Below, one piece after another: positions 38,654 through 47,988 of a stretch of 64,000 bases of DNA. The position numbers and the translations under genes were made by a program. The DNA comes from Gammaproteobacteria bacterium. GTDB lineage: Bacteria; Pseudomonadota; Gammaproteobacteria; Pseudomonadales; Azotimanducaceae. The notes under the pieces were generated by a model. It was not told the origin of the DNA and made no database searches. It saw only the letters and a program-made list of their open reading frames with translations. The stretch is from contig JAFIFJ010000028.1 of assembly GCA_020832085.1 (NCBI GenBank), positions 1 through 64,000 on the forward strand, given 5' to 3'. Position 1 is the first letter of the stretch. Each line of letters opens with the position of its first letter.

Positions 38654-39345
38654 GCCGGCTGCTCATCCGTAGTCAGGACGCCATCGGTCAGGCGCAGGCG
38701 CCGTTGCATGCGCCGCGCCAGTTCCACGTCGTGGGTCACGACCACCAGCGCCGTGTCGTTCTCCGCATTGAGTTCCAGCAGCAGCTCCTGCACTACCGTG
38801 GCGGTACCCTGATCGAGATTGCCGGTGGGTTCATCGGCCAGCACCACCGCCGGCCGCCCCGACAGCGCCCGGGCGATGGCCACCCGCTGCCGCTCACCGC
38901 CGGAAAGTTCGGCCGGCCGATGATTGCTGCGGCCGGCCAGTCCCACCCGGTCCAGCAGCGCGGCAGCGCGCTGCGCGGCGGCAGATCGGCTCTCACCGCG
39001 GATCAGCAGCGGCATGGCGACGTTCTCCAGCGCCGTGAACTCGGCCAGCAGGTGATGAAACTGATAGACGAAGCCGAGCAGACGGTTACGTGCCGCCGCA
39101 CGCCGGGACTCATCCAGGGCGTAGGCGTCCTGGCCCTGCCAGAACACCTGCCCTGCATCCGGCTCGTCGAGACCGCCCACTGCGTGCAGCAGCGTGCTCT
39201 TGCCCGACCCGGAAGCCCCGACAATGGCCACGGTCTCGCCGGCGCGCAGCGTCAGGTCGACGCCGTTGCGCACCTGCACCCGGGCTTCACCTTCGCGGAA
39301 TCCACGGAACAGGCCCTTGGCCTCGAGCACCGCGCCGTCACTCAT
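38650..39345 (-). CDS. lolD: Lipoprotein-releasing system ATP-binding protein LolD
   Basis: This 231-aa ABC ATPase has Walker [11 protein letters not shown]-loop YQFHHLL, signature [15 protein letters not shown], Walker [13 protein letters not shown] and the H-loop VVTHD. It belongs to the MacB/LolD subfamily. It lies between the two permease genes and overlaps both (8 nt upstream, 4 nt downstream), so the three are translationally coupled. Confidence 0.96.
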   Translation of the reverse strand: MSDGAVLEAKGLFRGFREGEARVQVRNGVDLTLRAGETVAIVGASGSGKSTLLHAVGGLDEPDAGQVFWQGQDAYALDESRRAAARNRLLGFVYQFHHLLAEFTALENVAMPLLIRGESRSAAAQRAAALLDRVGLAGRSNHRPAELSGGERQRVAIARALSGRPAVVLADEPTGNLDQGTATVVQELLLELNAENDTALVVVTHDVELARRMQRRLRLTDGVLTTDEQPA

Positions 39346-40567
39346 GCCGCAACTCCTCTGCAGGCGCCACCTTCAGGGCTCGGCGTGCCGGCCACCAGAT
39401 CGTGATCAGGGCGATTCCCAGCCCGATCACGGCCACCGCCAGGAGATCGGCCGGGAGCACCGCAACCGGCAGTTCCCGCACGAAGTACTCCTCCAGCAGG
39501 CGCTGATCGAACAGGTCCTGCAGCAACAGCATGGCGCCAGGCAGCGCCCATGCGAGGGCTGTGCCCACCAGCAGACCACCGCCGATGCCCACCGCCGCAA
39601 TCATGCCGCCCTGAGCAAAGAACAGCCGTACCAGACTGGCGGGGCGCAGCCCCATGGTGCGCAGGATGGCGATGTCACCACGCTTGCTGTTGACCACCAT
39701 GGTGAGCATGGACACCACGTTGAACGCCGCCACCGCCACCAGCAGCGACAGCAGGACGAACATGATGCGTTTCTGCAGCCCGATGGCCTCGTACAGGTTG
39801 CCGTGGGTCCGCCGCCAGTCGAAGCCGCGCAGACGGGGATCGCCAAGACGTCCCAGGGCATCGTCCACCACTTCGCCAGCAGCAAACAGATCCAGCAGCC
39901 GGAGTCTCACGCCCTGGGCCTCGCCGGGCACCCGTAACAGGCGTCGCGCATCTTCGAGATGGACGAACATGCCGCTGTCATCCAGATCCGATGCCACCTC
40001 GAAGGTGCCGACAACCCGCATCCTTTTCTGCCGCGGGAAGGCGCCGGCAAGGGTGATGCGCGGATCGGGCATCACCAGCACCACGTCGTCGCCGACGTCC
40101 ACCTCCAGCGCCGCTGCCAGCCGGCTCCCGAGCACCGCGCCGAAGGCTCCCGGCTCGAGCGCATTGAGATCGCCCGCAGTGAGACGCGCCGGCAGGATGG
40201 ACACCTTCGCCTCCTGCTCAGGGTCGATACCGGTGAGATCCACCGCCAGGACCCGATCGCTGCCCGCCAGCAACGCAGGCCCCCGGGTCAGAGGCGCCGC
40301 GGCGAGTACGCGCGGATCACGCAGCACTTCGTCGGCGACCCGGCGCCAGTCGGCGAGCCCCTCGTCCGCATGCAGCACCGCATGGGGCAGCACACCGAGA
40401 ATGCGCTCCCTGAGTTCGCGGTCGAAGCCGTTCATGACGGACAGCACGAGCACCAGAACCGCCGTGCCGAGCCCGAGGCCGAACGCGGCGATGGCGGTCA
40501 CGAAGGACAGAAAACCAGAGCCGGCACGGCTGTAACGCCACGCGATGCGCAGGGGCAGGAGGTTCAC
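39338..40567 (-). CDS. lolC: Lipoprotein-releasing ABC transporter permease (LolC type)
   Basis: This 409-aa FtsX-like permease is a paralogue of the product at 37400-38653, with the shared [17 protein letters not shown] after the first helix and [26 protein letters not shown] in the C-terminal membrane part. GTG 40567 is taken as start because the family begins with a polar segment close to [13 protein letters not shown]; no good Shine-Dalgarno is seen. It lies 37 bp after nqrM on the same strand and may share its transcript. Confidence 0.9.
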   Translation of the reverse strand: MNLLPLRIAWRYSRAGSGFLSFVTAIAAFGLGLGTAVLVLVLSVMNGFDRELRERILGVLPHAVLHADEGLADWRRVADEVLRDPRVLAAAPLTRGPALLAGSDRVLAVDLTGIDPEQEAKVSILPARLTAGDLNALEPGAFGAVLGSRLAAALEVDVGDDVVLVMPDPRITLAGAFPRQKRMRVVGTFEVASDLDDSGMFVHLEDARRLLRVPGEAQGVRLRLLDLFAAGEVVDDALGRLGDPRLRGFDWRRTHGNLYEAIGLQKRIMFVLLSLLVAVAAFNVVSMLTMVVNSKRGDIAILRTMGLRPASLVRLFFAQGGMIAAVGIGGGLLVGTALAWALPGAMLLLQDLFDQRLLEEYFVRELPVAVLPADLLAVAVIGLGIALITIWWPARRALKVAPAEELRHE

Positions 40568-40604
40568 GATAGGCAACGCGTGGAGGTGGGGAGGGTGCGT
40601 CGAA

Positions 40605-40832
40605 TCAACGGCGCGTGGCGTCGAAGCCCAGCTCGTCCTTGCCTTGGGTCTCCTCCTCGCTGGCGTCGCACTTGCTGCTGTCGCCACCGCAGATTTCGCA
40701 GGAACCGTCGGCACCCATCATGTTCAGGCCGCCACAGGTCCCGGCAATGGGCTTGCGGCCCATGATGACGCCGATGGACATGGCGGCCACCAGAGCGAGC
40801 ATGATCACGAATACCACCAGAAACTGGGTCAT
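40605..40832 (-). CDS. nqrM: Na+-NQR maturation protein NqrM
   Basis: This 75-aa protein has one transmembrane helix (about residues 5-24) and the NqrM cysteine signature: GRKPIAGTCGGLN, then CEICGG and a later Cys. NqrM helps deliver the iron centre between NqrD and NqrE of the sodium-pumping NADH:quinone reductase. It overlaps apbE by 4 nt, the order seen at the end of nqr operons. No nqrA-F gene lies in this window. Confidence 0.92.
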   Translation of the reverse strand: MTQFLVVFVIMLALVAAMSIGVIMGRKPIAGTCGGLNMMGADGSCEICGGDSSKCDASEEETQGKDELGFDATRR

Positions 40833-41866
40833 GGATCACCTGCAACCCGAAATGCGGAAAATTCCGGACTGGCCACTTCCTCCAGTCCGCTGTCGGTGTA
40901 CAGGATAAACAAAACCGGCAGGGAAAGCTCGCGGGCCAGGGCCAGCCCCGACTCCGGCCCCATGACGTTCAGGGCCGTCGCCCACCCGTCCGACCACATG
41001 GCGGAGGCATGCAGGACCGTGACCGACGCCACCCGCTGCTCGATGGGCCAGCCGGTCTTCGGATCGATGGTGTGGGAGTAGCGCCGGCCTTCATGGACGA
41101 AGTAGTTGCGATAGTCGCCGGAAGTGGTCACGGCCACGTCATCGATGGCGATGATGGCCTGCACGCCGCCCCGACGCCCCAGCGCTGGCACTTCCACCCC
41201 CACCTGCCAGGGCACACCGCGAGCGTTGTGGCCGCGGCCACGCATGTCGCCACCGATATCGGCCAAGTAACGGGTGGCGCCGTGGGATTCGATCACGGCC
41301 GTCATGACATCAGCGCCATGGCCCTTGGCAATGCCACCGAGATCCGCCGTCACCTCGGCCTGGCGCCGCAGCGCCGGCGGATCCTGACGCACTTCGATCT
41401 GCCGCCAATCCACCCGGGCCCGTGCCGCCTCGATGGCGGCCTCGTCCGGCACCCGATCCCGCTCCACCCGCCGCGGGCCGAATCCCCACAGATTCACCAG
41501 CGGCCCCACCGTCACGTCGAAGGCGCCATCGGAGCGTGCACTGACCTCCCGGGCCGCCGCCATCACCTCGGCCAGTTCTGCCGACACGGCGAACCATTCA
41601 CCCACGGGGCTGCGATTGAAGCGGGAGATTTCCGACTCCGGATCGTAGTTCGACATCTGTGCGTTGACTTCGATGAGCGCCGCCTCGAGGTCCTCACGGA
41701 GAGCTTCGGCGTCCAGGTCCGCAGGCGGTGCGGCGATGCGCACGCTCCAGTAGGTACCCATAGTGCGGCCATCGAGGGCCAGCAGTTCGTCTTGCGCCTG
41801 TTGCGGCGCGCAGGCGGCCAGGGTGGCGGCGAGGACCAGCAGCAGTCCTTTCAGCGCGAAGCGCAT
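40829..41866 (-). CDS. apbE: FAD:protein FMN transferase ApbE
   Basis: This 345-aa lipoprotein (lipobox LAAC near residue 18) attaches FMN to threonines of proteins such as NqrB and NqrC. Visible family motifs are GTYWSV, MSNYDPESEISRFN, the DLGGIAKGHGAD region and YLADIGGDMRGRG, followed by YSHTIDPKTGWPI. ATG 41866 was chosen because it gives the signal peptide; longer frames run into repeat DNA. It is coupled to nqrM. A possible promoter (TTTCAA, 16 bp, TATGTT) lies in the AT-rich patch near 42045-42075, upstream of a partial hairpin repeat. Confidence 0.93.
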   Translation of the reverse strand: MRFALKGLLLVLAATLAACAPQQAQDELLALDGRTMGTYWSVRIAAPPADLDAEALREDLEAALIEVNAQMSNYDPESEISRFNRSPVGEWFAVSAELAEVMAAAREVSARSDGAFDVTVGPLVNLWGFGPRRVERDRVPDEAAIEAARARVDWRQIEVRQDPPALRRQAEVTADLGGIAKGHGADVMTAVIESHGATRYLADIGGDMRGRGHNARGVPWQVGVEVPALGRRGGVQAIIAIDDVAVTTSGDYRNYFVHEGRRYSHTIDPKTGWPIEQRVASVTVLHASAMWSDGWATALNVMGPESGLALARELSLPVLFILYTDSGLEEVASPEFSAFRVAGDP

Positions 41867-41952
41867 AACAGCTCCCGTCGTGCATCCGTCGAGGCGCGCA
41901 AGATAGCGAAAGCCTGACACGCCGTCACCGGGGAGGCCCTGCCCGCCACAGA

Positions 41953-42340
41953 CGGATGGGCCGATTGGGTAGCGCTCGGCAGAAGCAGCGCGCGCTGCCT
42001 GCGCGGCGGCTGCGCCGCCGATCGCGATCTGCGAACTCTCTCTTACGAAACATACGACAACCCTTTGATTTTGAAATAACTTTTCAGACTGGAACACGCC
42101 CTGTGGGAGCGCCCTATTCGCGCAGCGAATGGGCCGATTGCGAAGCGCTCTACCAGAAGCGACGGCACCGGCTTCGCTGCGCGTCATGCCAGTCGGCGCA
42201 TCGCCCTGCGGGCGCTAGCGCTCTGTTGCGCGCCATCCATGGCGCGCCCCGCTTCGCGGCGCACTTCGTGCGACGCATTTCATTCCAGATGAAATGCGCC
42301 CACAGTTAGCTCATCGCAAGTTTCTTCCGCGACAGCGACA
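41953..42340. repeat. Composite dispersed hairpin repeat
   Basis: This block occupies most of the 513-bp gap between apbE and the DUF3293 gene. It has three parts. A partial copy at 41953-41990 (ATGGGCCGATTGGGTAGCGC) comes first. A near-complete relative of the 147-bp unit follows at 42101-42225, with hairpins ATTCGC-GCA-GCGAAT and CGCCC-TGC-GGGCG. The third part, 42225-42337, matches 1-190 but lacks its central insertion and forms GCATTTCAT-TCCAG-ATGAAATGC. An AT-rich stretch at 42045-42092 stands out from the rest. No gene is apparent. Confidence 0.85.
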
Positions 42341-42379
42341 AGAGCATGGGTGACCCGCCGCCGGAGCGTGGTCAAACCG

Positions 42380-42781
42380 TCAGTTCTGCTCGGGCGCTGG
42401 ATCCAGACGCTCGCGGAAGCGGCCGATGCAGGTCATGGCTGCATCGTCGTCGCAGTCCACCACCCAGAGCAGATCGTCTTCCACCAGAAAGATGGCGTCC
42501 TGCAGGAACTGCCGACCCAGCTCCACGCCATGTGTCACGCCGATGTCCACTGCCCAACCCGGCTCCGCATGACCCGTCCTCGGAGAGTAGCCGGTGAGTC
42601 GGTGCATCCAGCAATCCATGTCCGCGAGACTGGCGGAGAGATGAGCTTCCGCTGCGAGAACTCGCGCATCAGACCAGGCGGCCCCCATGGGCGGCCAGGC
42701 GGTGATGATCACGAAGCGCTCCGGCCAGGCCTCGGGAGCCTGACTCTGGCGGAATCGCGTCTGCCGATAGACCTCGTGCAT
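42380..42781 (-). CDS. DUF3293 protein
   Basis: This 133-aa soluble protein contains the DUF3293 core FVIITAWPPMG, the following helical segment, and RLTGYSPRTGHAEPGWAVD. ATG 42781 was chosen because MHEVYRQTRF matches a family-like start; the open frame upstream is unsupported. Function is unknown. It lies 81 bp after the SDR gene on the same strand. Confidence 0.8.
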   Translation of the reverse strand: MHEVYRQTRFRQSQAPEAWPERFVIITAWPPMGAAWSDARVLAAEAHLSASLADMDCWMHRLTGYSPRTGHAEPGWAVDIGVTHGVELGRQFLQDAIFLVEDDLLWVVDCDDDAAMTCIGRFRERLDPAPEQN

Positions 42782-42862
42782 AGAAACCCCAAAACCTCCC
42801 GCTCCGGTATTCCCGTCAGCGGCCCCGGTGCCCTGGTTTCGTGGCAAGCATGCAATCGGACA

Positions 42863-43660
42863 TCAGGGCCCTTCGACTGCACCCGGATGCAGGTGCAGGT
42901 CATCGCCGCCCATGGCGTCGAAGATATCCCGGGCCGCCACCGAGGGGTGTTCCCAGGAATCCGCCGCATCGCGATTGCTGTCCTCGGCAAGTGGACCCAC
43001 CGAATTGCGCAGGATATTCGTCGCCAGTCCCCCCGGAGAGGCGATGAAGACATCAATGCCGTAGGGGGCCAGTTCCTCCGCGGCGGCCTCGAAGGAGCCC
43101 CGAATCGCCTGCTTGGTCGCGGCGTAGTGCCCGTAGCCGGCGGATGCCGGACGATGAATGATGGCCGAGGCCACGTTGACGATGGCGCCGCCACCCGCCT
43201 CCTTCATGATCGGGATCACCCGCTGCGCCAGATCCGCGTAGGCCCAGTAGTTCACCTCGAACTGATGCCGCGCCGCCGTGAGATCCATCTGCTCCAGCGT
43301 CGCCGCATAGAGATAGCCGGCGTTGTTGAAGAGCACGTCCACCGTGCCGAAAGCTTCCAGGGCCGCTTCCACCACCTGCGCCCGCGCGTCGGGATCGGCA
43401 AGATCCACTTCCACGGCGATGGCTTCGCCACCCTCGGCCAGAACGCGGGCAGCCAGGGCTCGCGAGGGCGCCGGCTGAATATCCGCCAGCACCAGTTTCA
43501 TGTCCTTCTCAGCGGCGATCAGGGCAAGCTCATAGCCGAGCCCGCTGGAGGAGCCGGTGATGATGGCCACCTTCCCCGCCCAATCCTCCGCCACCGCGGT
43601 TGACCCGAACAACAGCACAATGAGCGCCACCACCGGGCGCATCAGCCTGATTCTGAACAT
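42863..43660 (-). CDS. Short-chain dehydrogenase/reductase with an N-terminal export signal
   Basis: This 265-aa classical SDR has the nucleotide-binding motif TGSSSGLG (residues 35-42), NNAG, an active-site serine region (VASAIIH) and the catalytic YAATK. Unusually, residues 1-24 look like a Sec signal peptide or membrane anchor (basic start, core VVALIVLLFG, AVA before Glu25). ATG 43660 follows GAGGGAGTGG, a strong ribosome binding site; a start at 43681 only adds seven residues. The C-terminus is slightly short for a classical SDR. The substrate is unknown. A periplasmic SDR would need an imported cofactor, so the signal may instead anchor it with the catalytic domain in the cytoplasm. Confidence 0.8.
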   Translation of the reverse strand: MFRIRLMRPVVALIVLLFGSTAVAEDWAGKVAIITGSSSGLGYELALIAAEKDMKLVLADIQPAPSRALAARVLAEGGEAIAVEVDLADPDARAQVVEAALEAFGTVDVLFNNAGYLYAATLEQMDLTAARHQFEVNYWAYADLAQRVIPIMKEAGGGAIVNVASAIIHRPASAGYGHYAATKQAIRGSFEAAAEELAPYGIDVFIASPGGLATNILRNSVGPLAEDSNRDAADSWEHPSVAARDIFDAMGGDDLHLHPGAVEGP

Positions 43661-43735
43661 GATCCACTCCCTCATCTGCACGTGGATTGCATTCTAGCCC
43701 GGAAATTGCACCACGCCGTACAGCCAGGGATGTCC

Positions 43736-45889
43736 TCAGGAGCGCGATGATCCGTCGCGGACCAGCAACTCCACATCGCCGTCCGAAGCCACCGCGTCCC
43801 GCCGATCTGTCCGGGCCGCACCGAGCCTGCGGATCAATGCCGCATCCCCGAGCAGCGCCATCGCCTGGCCGGAGGTCAGCGCCGCCTCGAGGACTTCCGG
43901 CTCGGCGTGATGGGCATAGCGGGCCCGGGCCAGCGCCAGGTCGGCATCGAACGGCCCATCGGGCGCCGGCGCCTCCAGCTGGGCGAGATGGAAGGCCCGC
44001 AGTTCCGCGTCCTCTCCAAGCCACTCGAACAGATTCCGCACCGGAGCCACAGGCCAGCGTCCCTGTTCGACTCCTATGCGTTCGAGCAGCGCCGACTCGC
44101 TGCCACCTTCCGCACGCAGCAGCCCGCCCGCACCGAGCAGGCGGCCAAGGTCGGCCCGGCCGCTGAGCCAGGCGAGCAAAGGGGCGAGTATGAGACCAAG
44201 CGTCAGCGGCAACAGCCACAGGAAGAGATCACGATGCAGCCAGCCCGCAAGCCCGGCCAGGGCAATGCCAAGCAGCAGCGCGCCGGCATGGCCACGCAGT
44301 GCGGTACCCCAGGCAATGGCGCCATCGTCGCGACGTTGGGGCTGCCAGCCGGAGTCCCCTCCTGTGAGCACCTGCCAGACGATGCGCGTCTGCGAAGCCA
44401 TCATCACCGGCGCCAGCAGCGCCGAGCACAGGGTTTCCAGCAGCATCGAGCCCGTAGCCCGCAGAGCGCCGCCCATCTCACGCCGCAGCCGTGAAGAAAA
44501 CAGTGCATGCAGCCAGCCCAACACCTTCGGCAGCAGCACCACCGCCATGGACACGATGAACAGATCGATGGCGCGAGCCGAGTCGAAGACCGGCCACGAC
44601 GGGAACAATCCCGCCGCCCCGAAGTAGTCCGGCTGCCCGAGGGACGCCTGCACCCCGAGCAGCAGACCCACCAGCACCAGCGCCAGCCACAGCGGCGCAC
44701 TGGCGTAGGCCATGATCCCGCTGGCCATGTTCAGCCGCGATGTGGGCGTGAACCCGCCGGCGAACAGGAAACGTACGTGCTGAAAATTGCCCTGACACCA
44801 GCGCCGGTCCCGGATCACCACGTCGTCGAGGGAGGGCGGCGCCTCTTCGAAGGACCCTTCGAGGTCCACGTCGAGGCGCACACCCCAGCCCCGGCGCCGC
44901 AGCATTGCCGCCTCGACGAAGTCATGGCTCAGCACCGGACCGCCGAAGGGCGGTTGGCCGGAGAGTATGGGCAGCTTGGCGGCGTCGGCGAAGGCCCGAG
45001 TACGGATGATGGCGTTGTGGCCCCAGAAGTTGCCGGACAGGCCACACCACGCCGCCAGACCGGAGCCGCCGATGCGTCCATAGCAGCGGTTGGCGAACTG
45101 CTGCAGCCGGGCAAAGGGCGTGCCTGCACGGACGATCACGGGCAGGGTCTGGATCAAGCCGATGCCCGTATCGGCCGCAAGGCGTCGTGACAGAGTGATC
45201 AGGGTTTCGGCAGCCATGACGCTGTCGGCATCGAGCACCACGAAGGCATCGAAGCCACCGCCGAAGCGCGCCACCCAGTCCGCAATGTTGCCGGCCTTGC
45301 GTTCCACGTTACGCGCCCGATGCCGGTAGTGGATGGGACAGGGCGGCTCGGATTCGGCCACCAGTCGCCGTACCACGTCCTCTTCCCGCAGCCAGGCCCC
45401 GGCGTTGTTGGTGTCGCTGAGCACAAAGATCGCGAAACGTCCCGGCGCCCGATCGGCGAGGTCTGTGGCCAGAATCTTAAGCGCCGCCGCCACCCTTCCT
45501 GGACTCTCGTTGTAAAGGGGCAGCAGGACAGCGGTGGTCAGCGGCTCATCTGCAGCAGGGGGTGTCCGGGGACGCAGCAGCGTGACCAGCATGCCGAGCA
45601 CGGCGTTGCCAGCGGCAAAGGTGATCCACGAGAAATTGATCGCGAACAGAACGAGGAAGACCACCTGGGTCGGCGTAATGCCCGCCACCACCAGCACGCC
45701 GTGCATCTCGCGCAGTCCGTACAGCGTCATGCCAAAGGTCACCGCGATCAGCAGCACCTGATGCTTCCACAGCCGCAGCCGCTCGACCATACGACGACTC
45801 TGGGTCCGCAGGGGCTGGCGCGGCTCACTGCGTGCACGGCGCGGCATGACGAGCGGGTTCTCCGGTGGCAGGGCGCGCAGCGGACTCAT
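43736..45889 (-). CDS. opgH: Osmoregulated periplasmic glucan glucosyltransferase OpgH
   Basis: This 717-aa inner-membrane GT2 enzyme polymerises glucose from UDP-glucose into periplasmic glucan. It has N-terminal helices, a cytoplasmic catalytic domain with LLPLYNES, VLDADS and RRWCQGNFQH, then several C-terminal helices. It is shorter than E. coli OpgH (847 aa), mainly at the N-terminus. ATG 45889 lies 4 bp after the opgG stop. The substrate is made by GalU (11272-12099). Confidence 0.94.
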   Translation of the reverse strand: MSPLRALPPENPLVMPRRARSEPRQPLRTQSRRMVERLRLWKHQVLLIAVTFGMTLYGLREMHGVLVVAGITPTQVVFLVLFAINFSWITFAAGNAVLGMLVTLLRPRTPPAADEPLTTAVLLPLYNESPGRVAAALKILATDLADRAPGRFAIFVLSDTNNAGAWLREEDVVRRLVAESEPPCPIHYRHRARNVERKAGNIADWVARFGGGFDAFVVLDADSVMAAETLITLSRRLAADTGIGLIQTLPVIVRAGTPFARLQQFANRCYGRIGGSGLAAWCGLSGNFWGHNAIIRTRAFADAAKLPILSGQPPFGGPVLSHDFVEAAMLRRRGWGVRLDVDLEGSFEEAPPSLDDVVIRDRRWCQGNFQHVRFLFAGGFTPTSRLNMASGIMAYASAPLWLALVLVGLLLGVQASLGQPDYFGAAGLFPSWPVFDSARAIDLFIVSMAVVLLPKVLGWLHALFSSRLRREMGGALRATGSMLLETLCSALLAPVMMASQTRIVWQVLTGGDSGWQPQRRDDGAIAWGTALRGHAGALLLGIALAGLAGWLHRDLFLWLLPLTLGLILAPLLAWLSGRADLGRLLGAGGLLRAEGGSESALLERIGVEQGRWPVAPVRNLFEWLGEDAELRAFHLAQLEAPAPDGPFDADLALARARYAHHAEPEVLEAALTSGQAMALLGDAALIRRLGAARTDRRDAVASDGDVELLVRDGSSRS

Positions 45890-45893
45890 GACT

Positions 45894-47519
45894 TCACTCG
45901 GCCAGCCAGCGATAGAGCCAGACTTCACCCAGCCGCTTCTCGCTTTCCCAGAGCCCCTGATCCGGGCCCGGGTCACCACCCTCATCTTCGCCGTCATTCA
46001 GGTCGGTCATGATCCGGCGTTCGATCTGCAACTCGACGCGCAGTTCCACCACCGGGGCACGGCCCGGCTCGAAGGTCACGAATACCCGCGTGCCGCCGGT
46101 CTCCTCGTTCCTCTGCAGGAGCGTCTCCAGAACGCGGCCCGCCGAGGCCGAGGCAACGGCTGAGAGTTCGGCATCGGCAGGTACCAGGCGGGTATCCCAA
46201 TCGATCACGGCCTGCGGCAACCGCGTCCCCAACGTCCGCCCCATGGCGCTGCGCTGCACCTGCGGAACCTGATCACGCATGGGGACCCGATCGGGCCAGG
46301 AGAGCCGGTAGGCGAAGCTGTAGGGTTGGTGTGCCGGCAGTTCGGCCCGCGGCCGCCAATAGGCCACCATATTGTCATTGGCCTCCGATGCGGACGGGAT
46401 CTCCACCAGTTCCAGGTGGCCGGCACCCCAGTCGCCCCGGGGCTCGATCCAAGCGCTCGGGCGCTGTTCGTAGCGCGCCTCCAGGTCCTCGAACTGATCA
46501 AAGCGACGACTGCGCTGAACGAGCCCGAAGCCCTGGGGCGCCGAATCGAGAAAGGCACTCACCTGCAGGCTGCGCGGGTTGACCAGCGGCCTGTAGATCC
46601 ATTCTCCGGCTCCGGTGAACATCGAAATGCCATCGCTGTCGTGCACGGCAGGGCGATAATCCGGCGCGTCGGGTCCGTCCATGGGGCCGTGCATGTACAT
46701 GGACGTCAGCGGTGCCAGCCCGACGTGAGTCAGGGCACGACGCGGAAACAGGGTCACCGCGACATCCAGCGTCGTCACCAGCCCGGGCCAGATTTCGAAA
46801 CGATAGGCGCCAGCCACGCTGGGACTGTCGAGCAGTGCGTGCACGACGATGCCGCTGGGTTCTCCGGCCATGGCCTCGATCCAGAAGCGGCGGAACATGG
46901 GAAACTCTTCGCCACCGCGCTGCGCCACGTCCAGCGCAAGCCCACGGGCCGAAAGGCCATAGATCTGCCGGCGCGAGACAGCGCGCAGATAGCTGGCACC
47001 CTGAAAGACGATGAACTCGTCGGCGTAATCCCCGTCCCCATAGCCGCCATCGCTGATGGTTTCGTTGATGGGATAGTGCAGGCGGAAGCCCGCAGATCGG
47101 GCGAACGCGGCGATGGCCCGGGAAATCTCAGGGGAAGGCGTTTCGAAACTCTGCTCGTCCGGCAGCAGGGGCTCGGAGCGGCCAGCCCTGACGACGAACA
47201 GTTCCACCCCGGTTTCGAACAGGAATCCCGGTGCAAACAACTCGACGCTGAAGCGATCGTCTTCCTGCAGGCGGACCGCCCGCTCCTTGCGAAAACGGAT
47301 CGAGCGGTAGACGTCGTAGTTCAGCGCCTTGAGGGCGGCCGGAACCTGCTGCGGGGCAGCGTAGGGACTCGCGGCCAGTGCACGTGCCTCGGCGAGAACC
47401 GAGTCATGAGAGAAGGCAGGTTCAGCGGAGGGAGATGACCACGCCTGCTGAGTCAGCAGCGGCAGAAGCAGCATCACGACGAGGAAGGGAGCAGCGACTT
47501 TCGATGAATCAGGAAGCAT
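45894..47519 (-). CDS. opgG: Periplasmic glucan biosynthesis protein OpgG
   Basis: This 541-aa periplasmic protein acts with OpgH in building and branching osmoregulated glucans. After a signal peptide (core FLVVMLLLPLLTQ, cut near AWS) come family motifs LNYDVYRSIRFRKERAV, FLFETGVELFVV, GLSARGLALD, SMYMHGP and IYRPLVNP. ATG 47519 gives a normal signal peptide. An in-frame ATG at 47603 would add 28 basic residues and cannot be excluded, since neither start has a clear Shine-Dalgarno. It heads the opgGH operon. Confidence 0.93.
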   Translation of the reverse strand: MLPDSSKVAAPFLVVMLLLPLLTQQAWSSPSAEPAFSHDSVLAEARALAASPYAAPQQVPAALKALNYDVYRSIRFRKERAVRLQEDDRFSVELFAPGFLFETGVELFVVRAGRSEPLLPDEQSFETPSPEISRAIAAFARSAGFRLHYPINETISDGGYGDGDYADEFIVFQGASYLRAVSRRQIYGLSARGLALDVAQRGGEEFPMFRRFWIEAMAGEPSGIVVHALLDSPSVAGAYRFEIWPGLVTTLDVAVTLFPRRALTHVGLAPLTSMYMHGPMDGPDAPDYRPAVHDSDGISMFTGAGEWIYRPLVNPRSLQVSAFLDSAPQGFGLVQRSRRFDQFEDLEARYEQRPSAWIEPRGDWGAGHLELVEIPSASEANDNMVAYWRPRAELPAHQPYSFAYRLSWPDRVPMRDQVPQVQRSAMGRTLGTRLPQAVIDWDTRLVPADAELSAVASASAGRVLETLLQRNEETGGTRVFVTFEPGRAPVVELRVELQIERRIMTDLNDGEDEGGDPGPDQGLWESEKRLGEVWLYRWLAE

Positions 47520-47988
47520 TCCCTGCGGCCGTGAGTGCCAAAGACGCGCGCGGGCAAGCCGCTCAGGCAGAGCCCGTCTCCGGAGCCAGATGAAGATTCC
47601 CATAGCCACGGCTTCGCACAGCGCAAACGAAGAAGCCTATGGGCGGCACAAGCGCATTACTGTGCGCTCCACAACATAGCGATCCCGGCAGGCCGTTGAA
47701 GTGGCAGCAGAACCATACCGGACCGGTATCCGTCCGCAGCCGTGAGCCGGTGAGATATGCGCATTGAGTCTGCGAGCCTCTGTTCGTCCACGCACGGACG
47801 CCCTGCCTGCGGGCACATTAGGGTGCTCGTCCTCCCCAGTAGCTGACCCGATCATGTCAGCGGGAACGCAGAGGCTCGAAGGCAGCCAGGATTTCGATCT
47901 CTGCGAACTCCAAGGGGTGAGACTAAACCAGGGCGCCGAGTTCGCATGGCAATTCTGCCGACCGCGCTCCGCGCTGGAGAGACCTCTC
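47520..47988. other. Intergenic region between opgG and the PRC-barrel gene
   Basis: This 469-bp region separates divergent genes and should hold both promoters. The only clear structure is a 15-bp palindrome ATACCGG-A-CCGGTAT at 47715-47729, a plausible operator. A short hairpin-forming stretch (CCTGCCTGCGGGCA) is near 47800. No convincing -35/-10 pair or gene was found. Confidence 0.5.
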
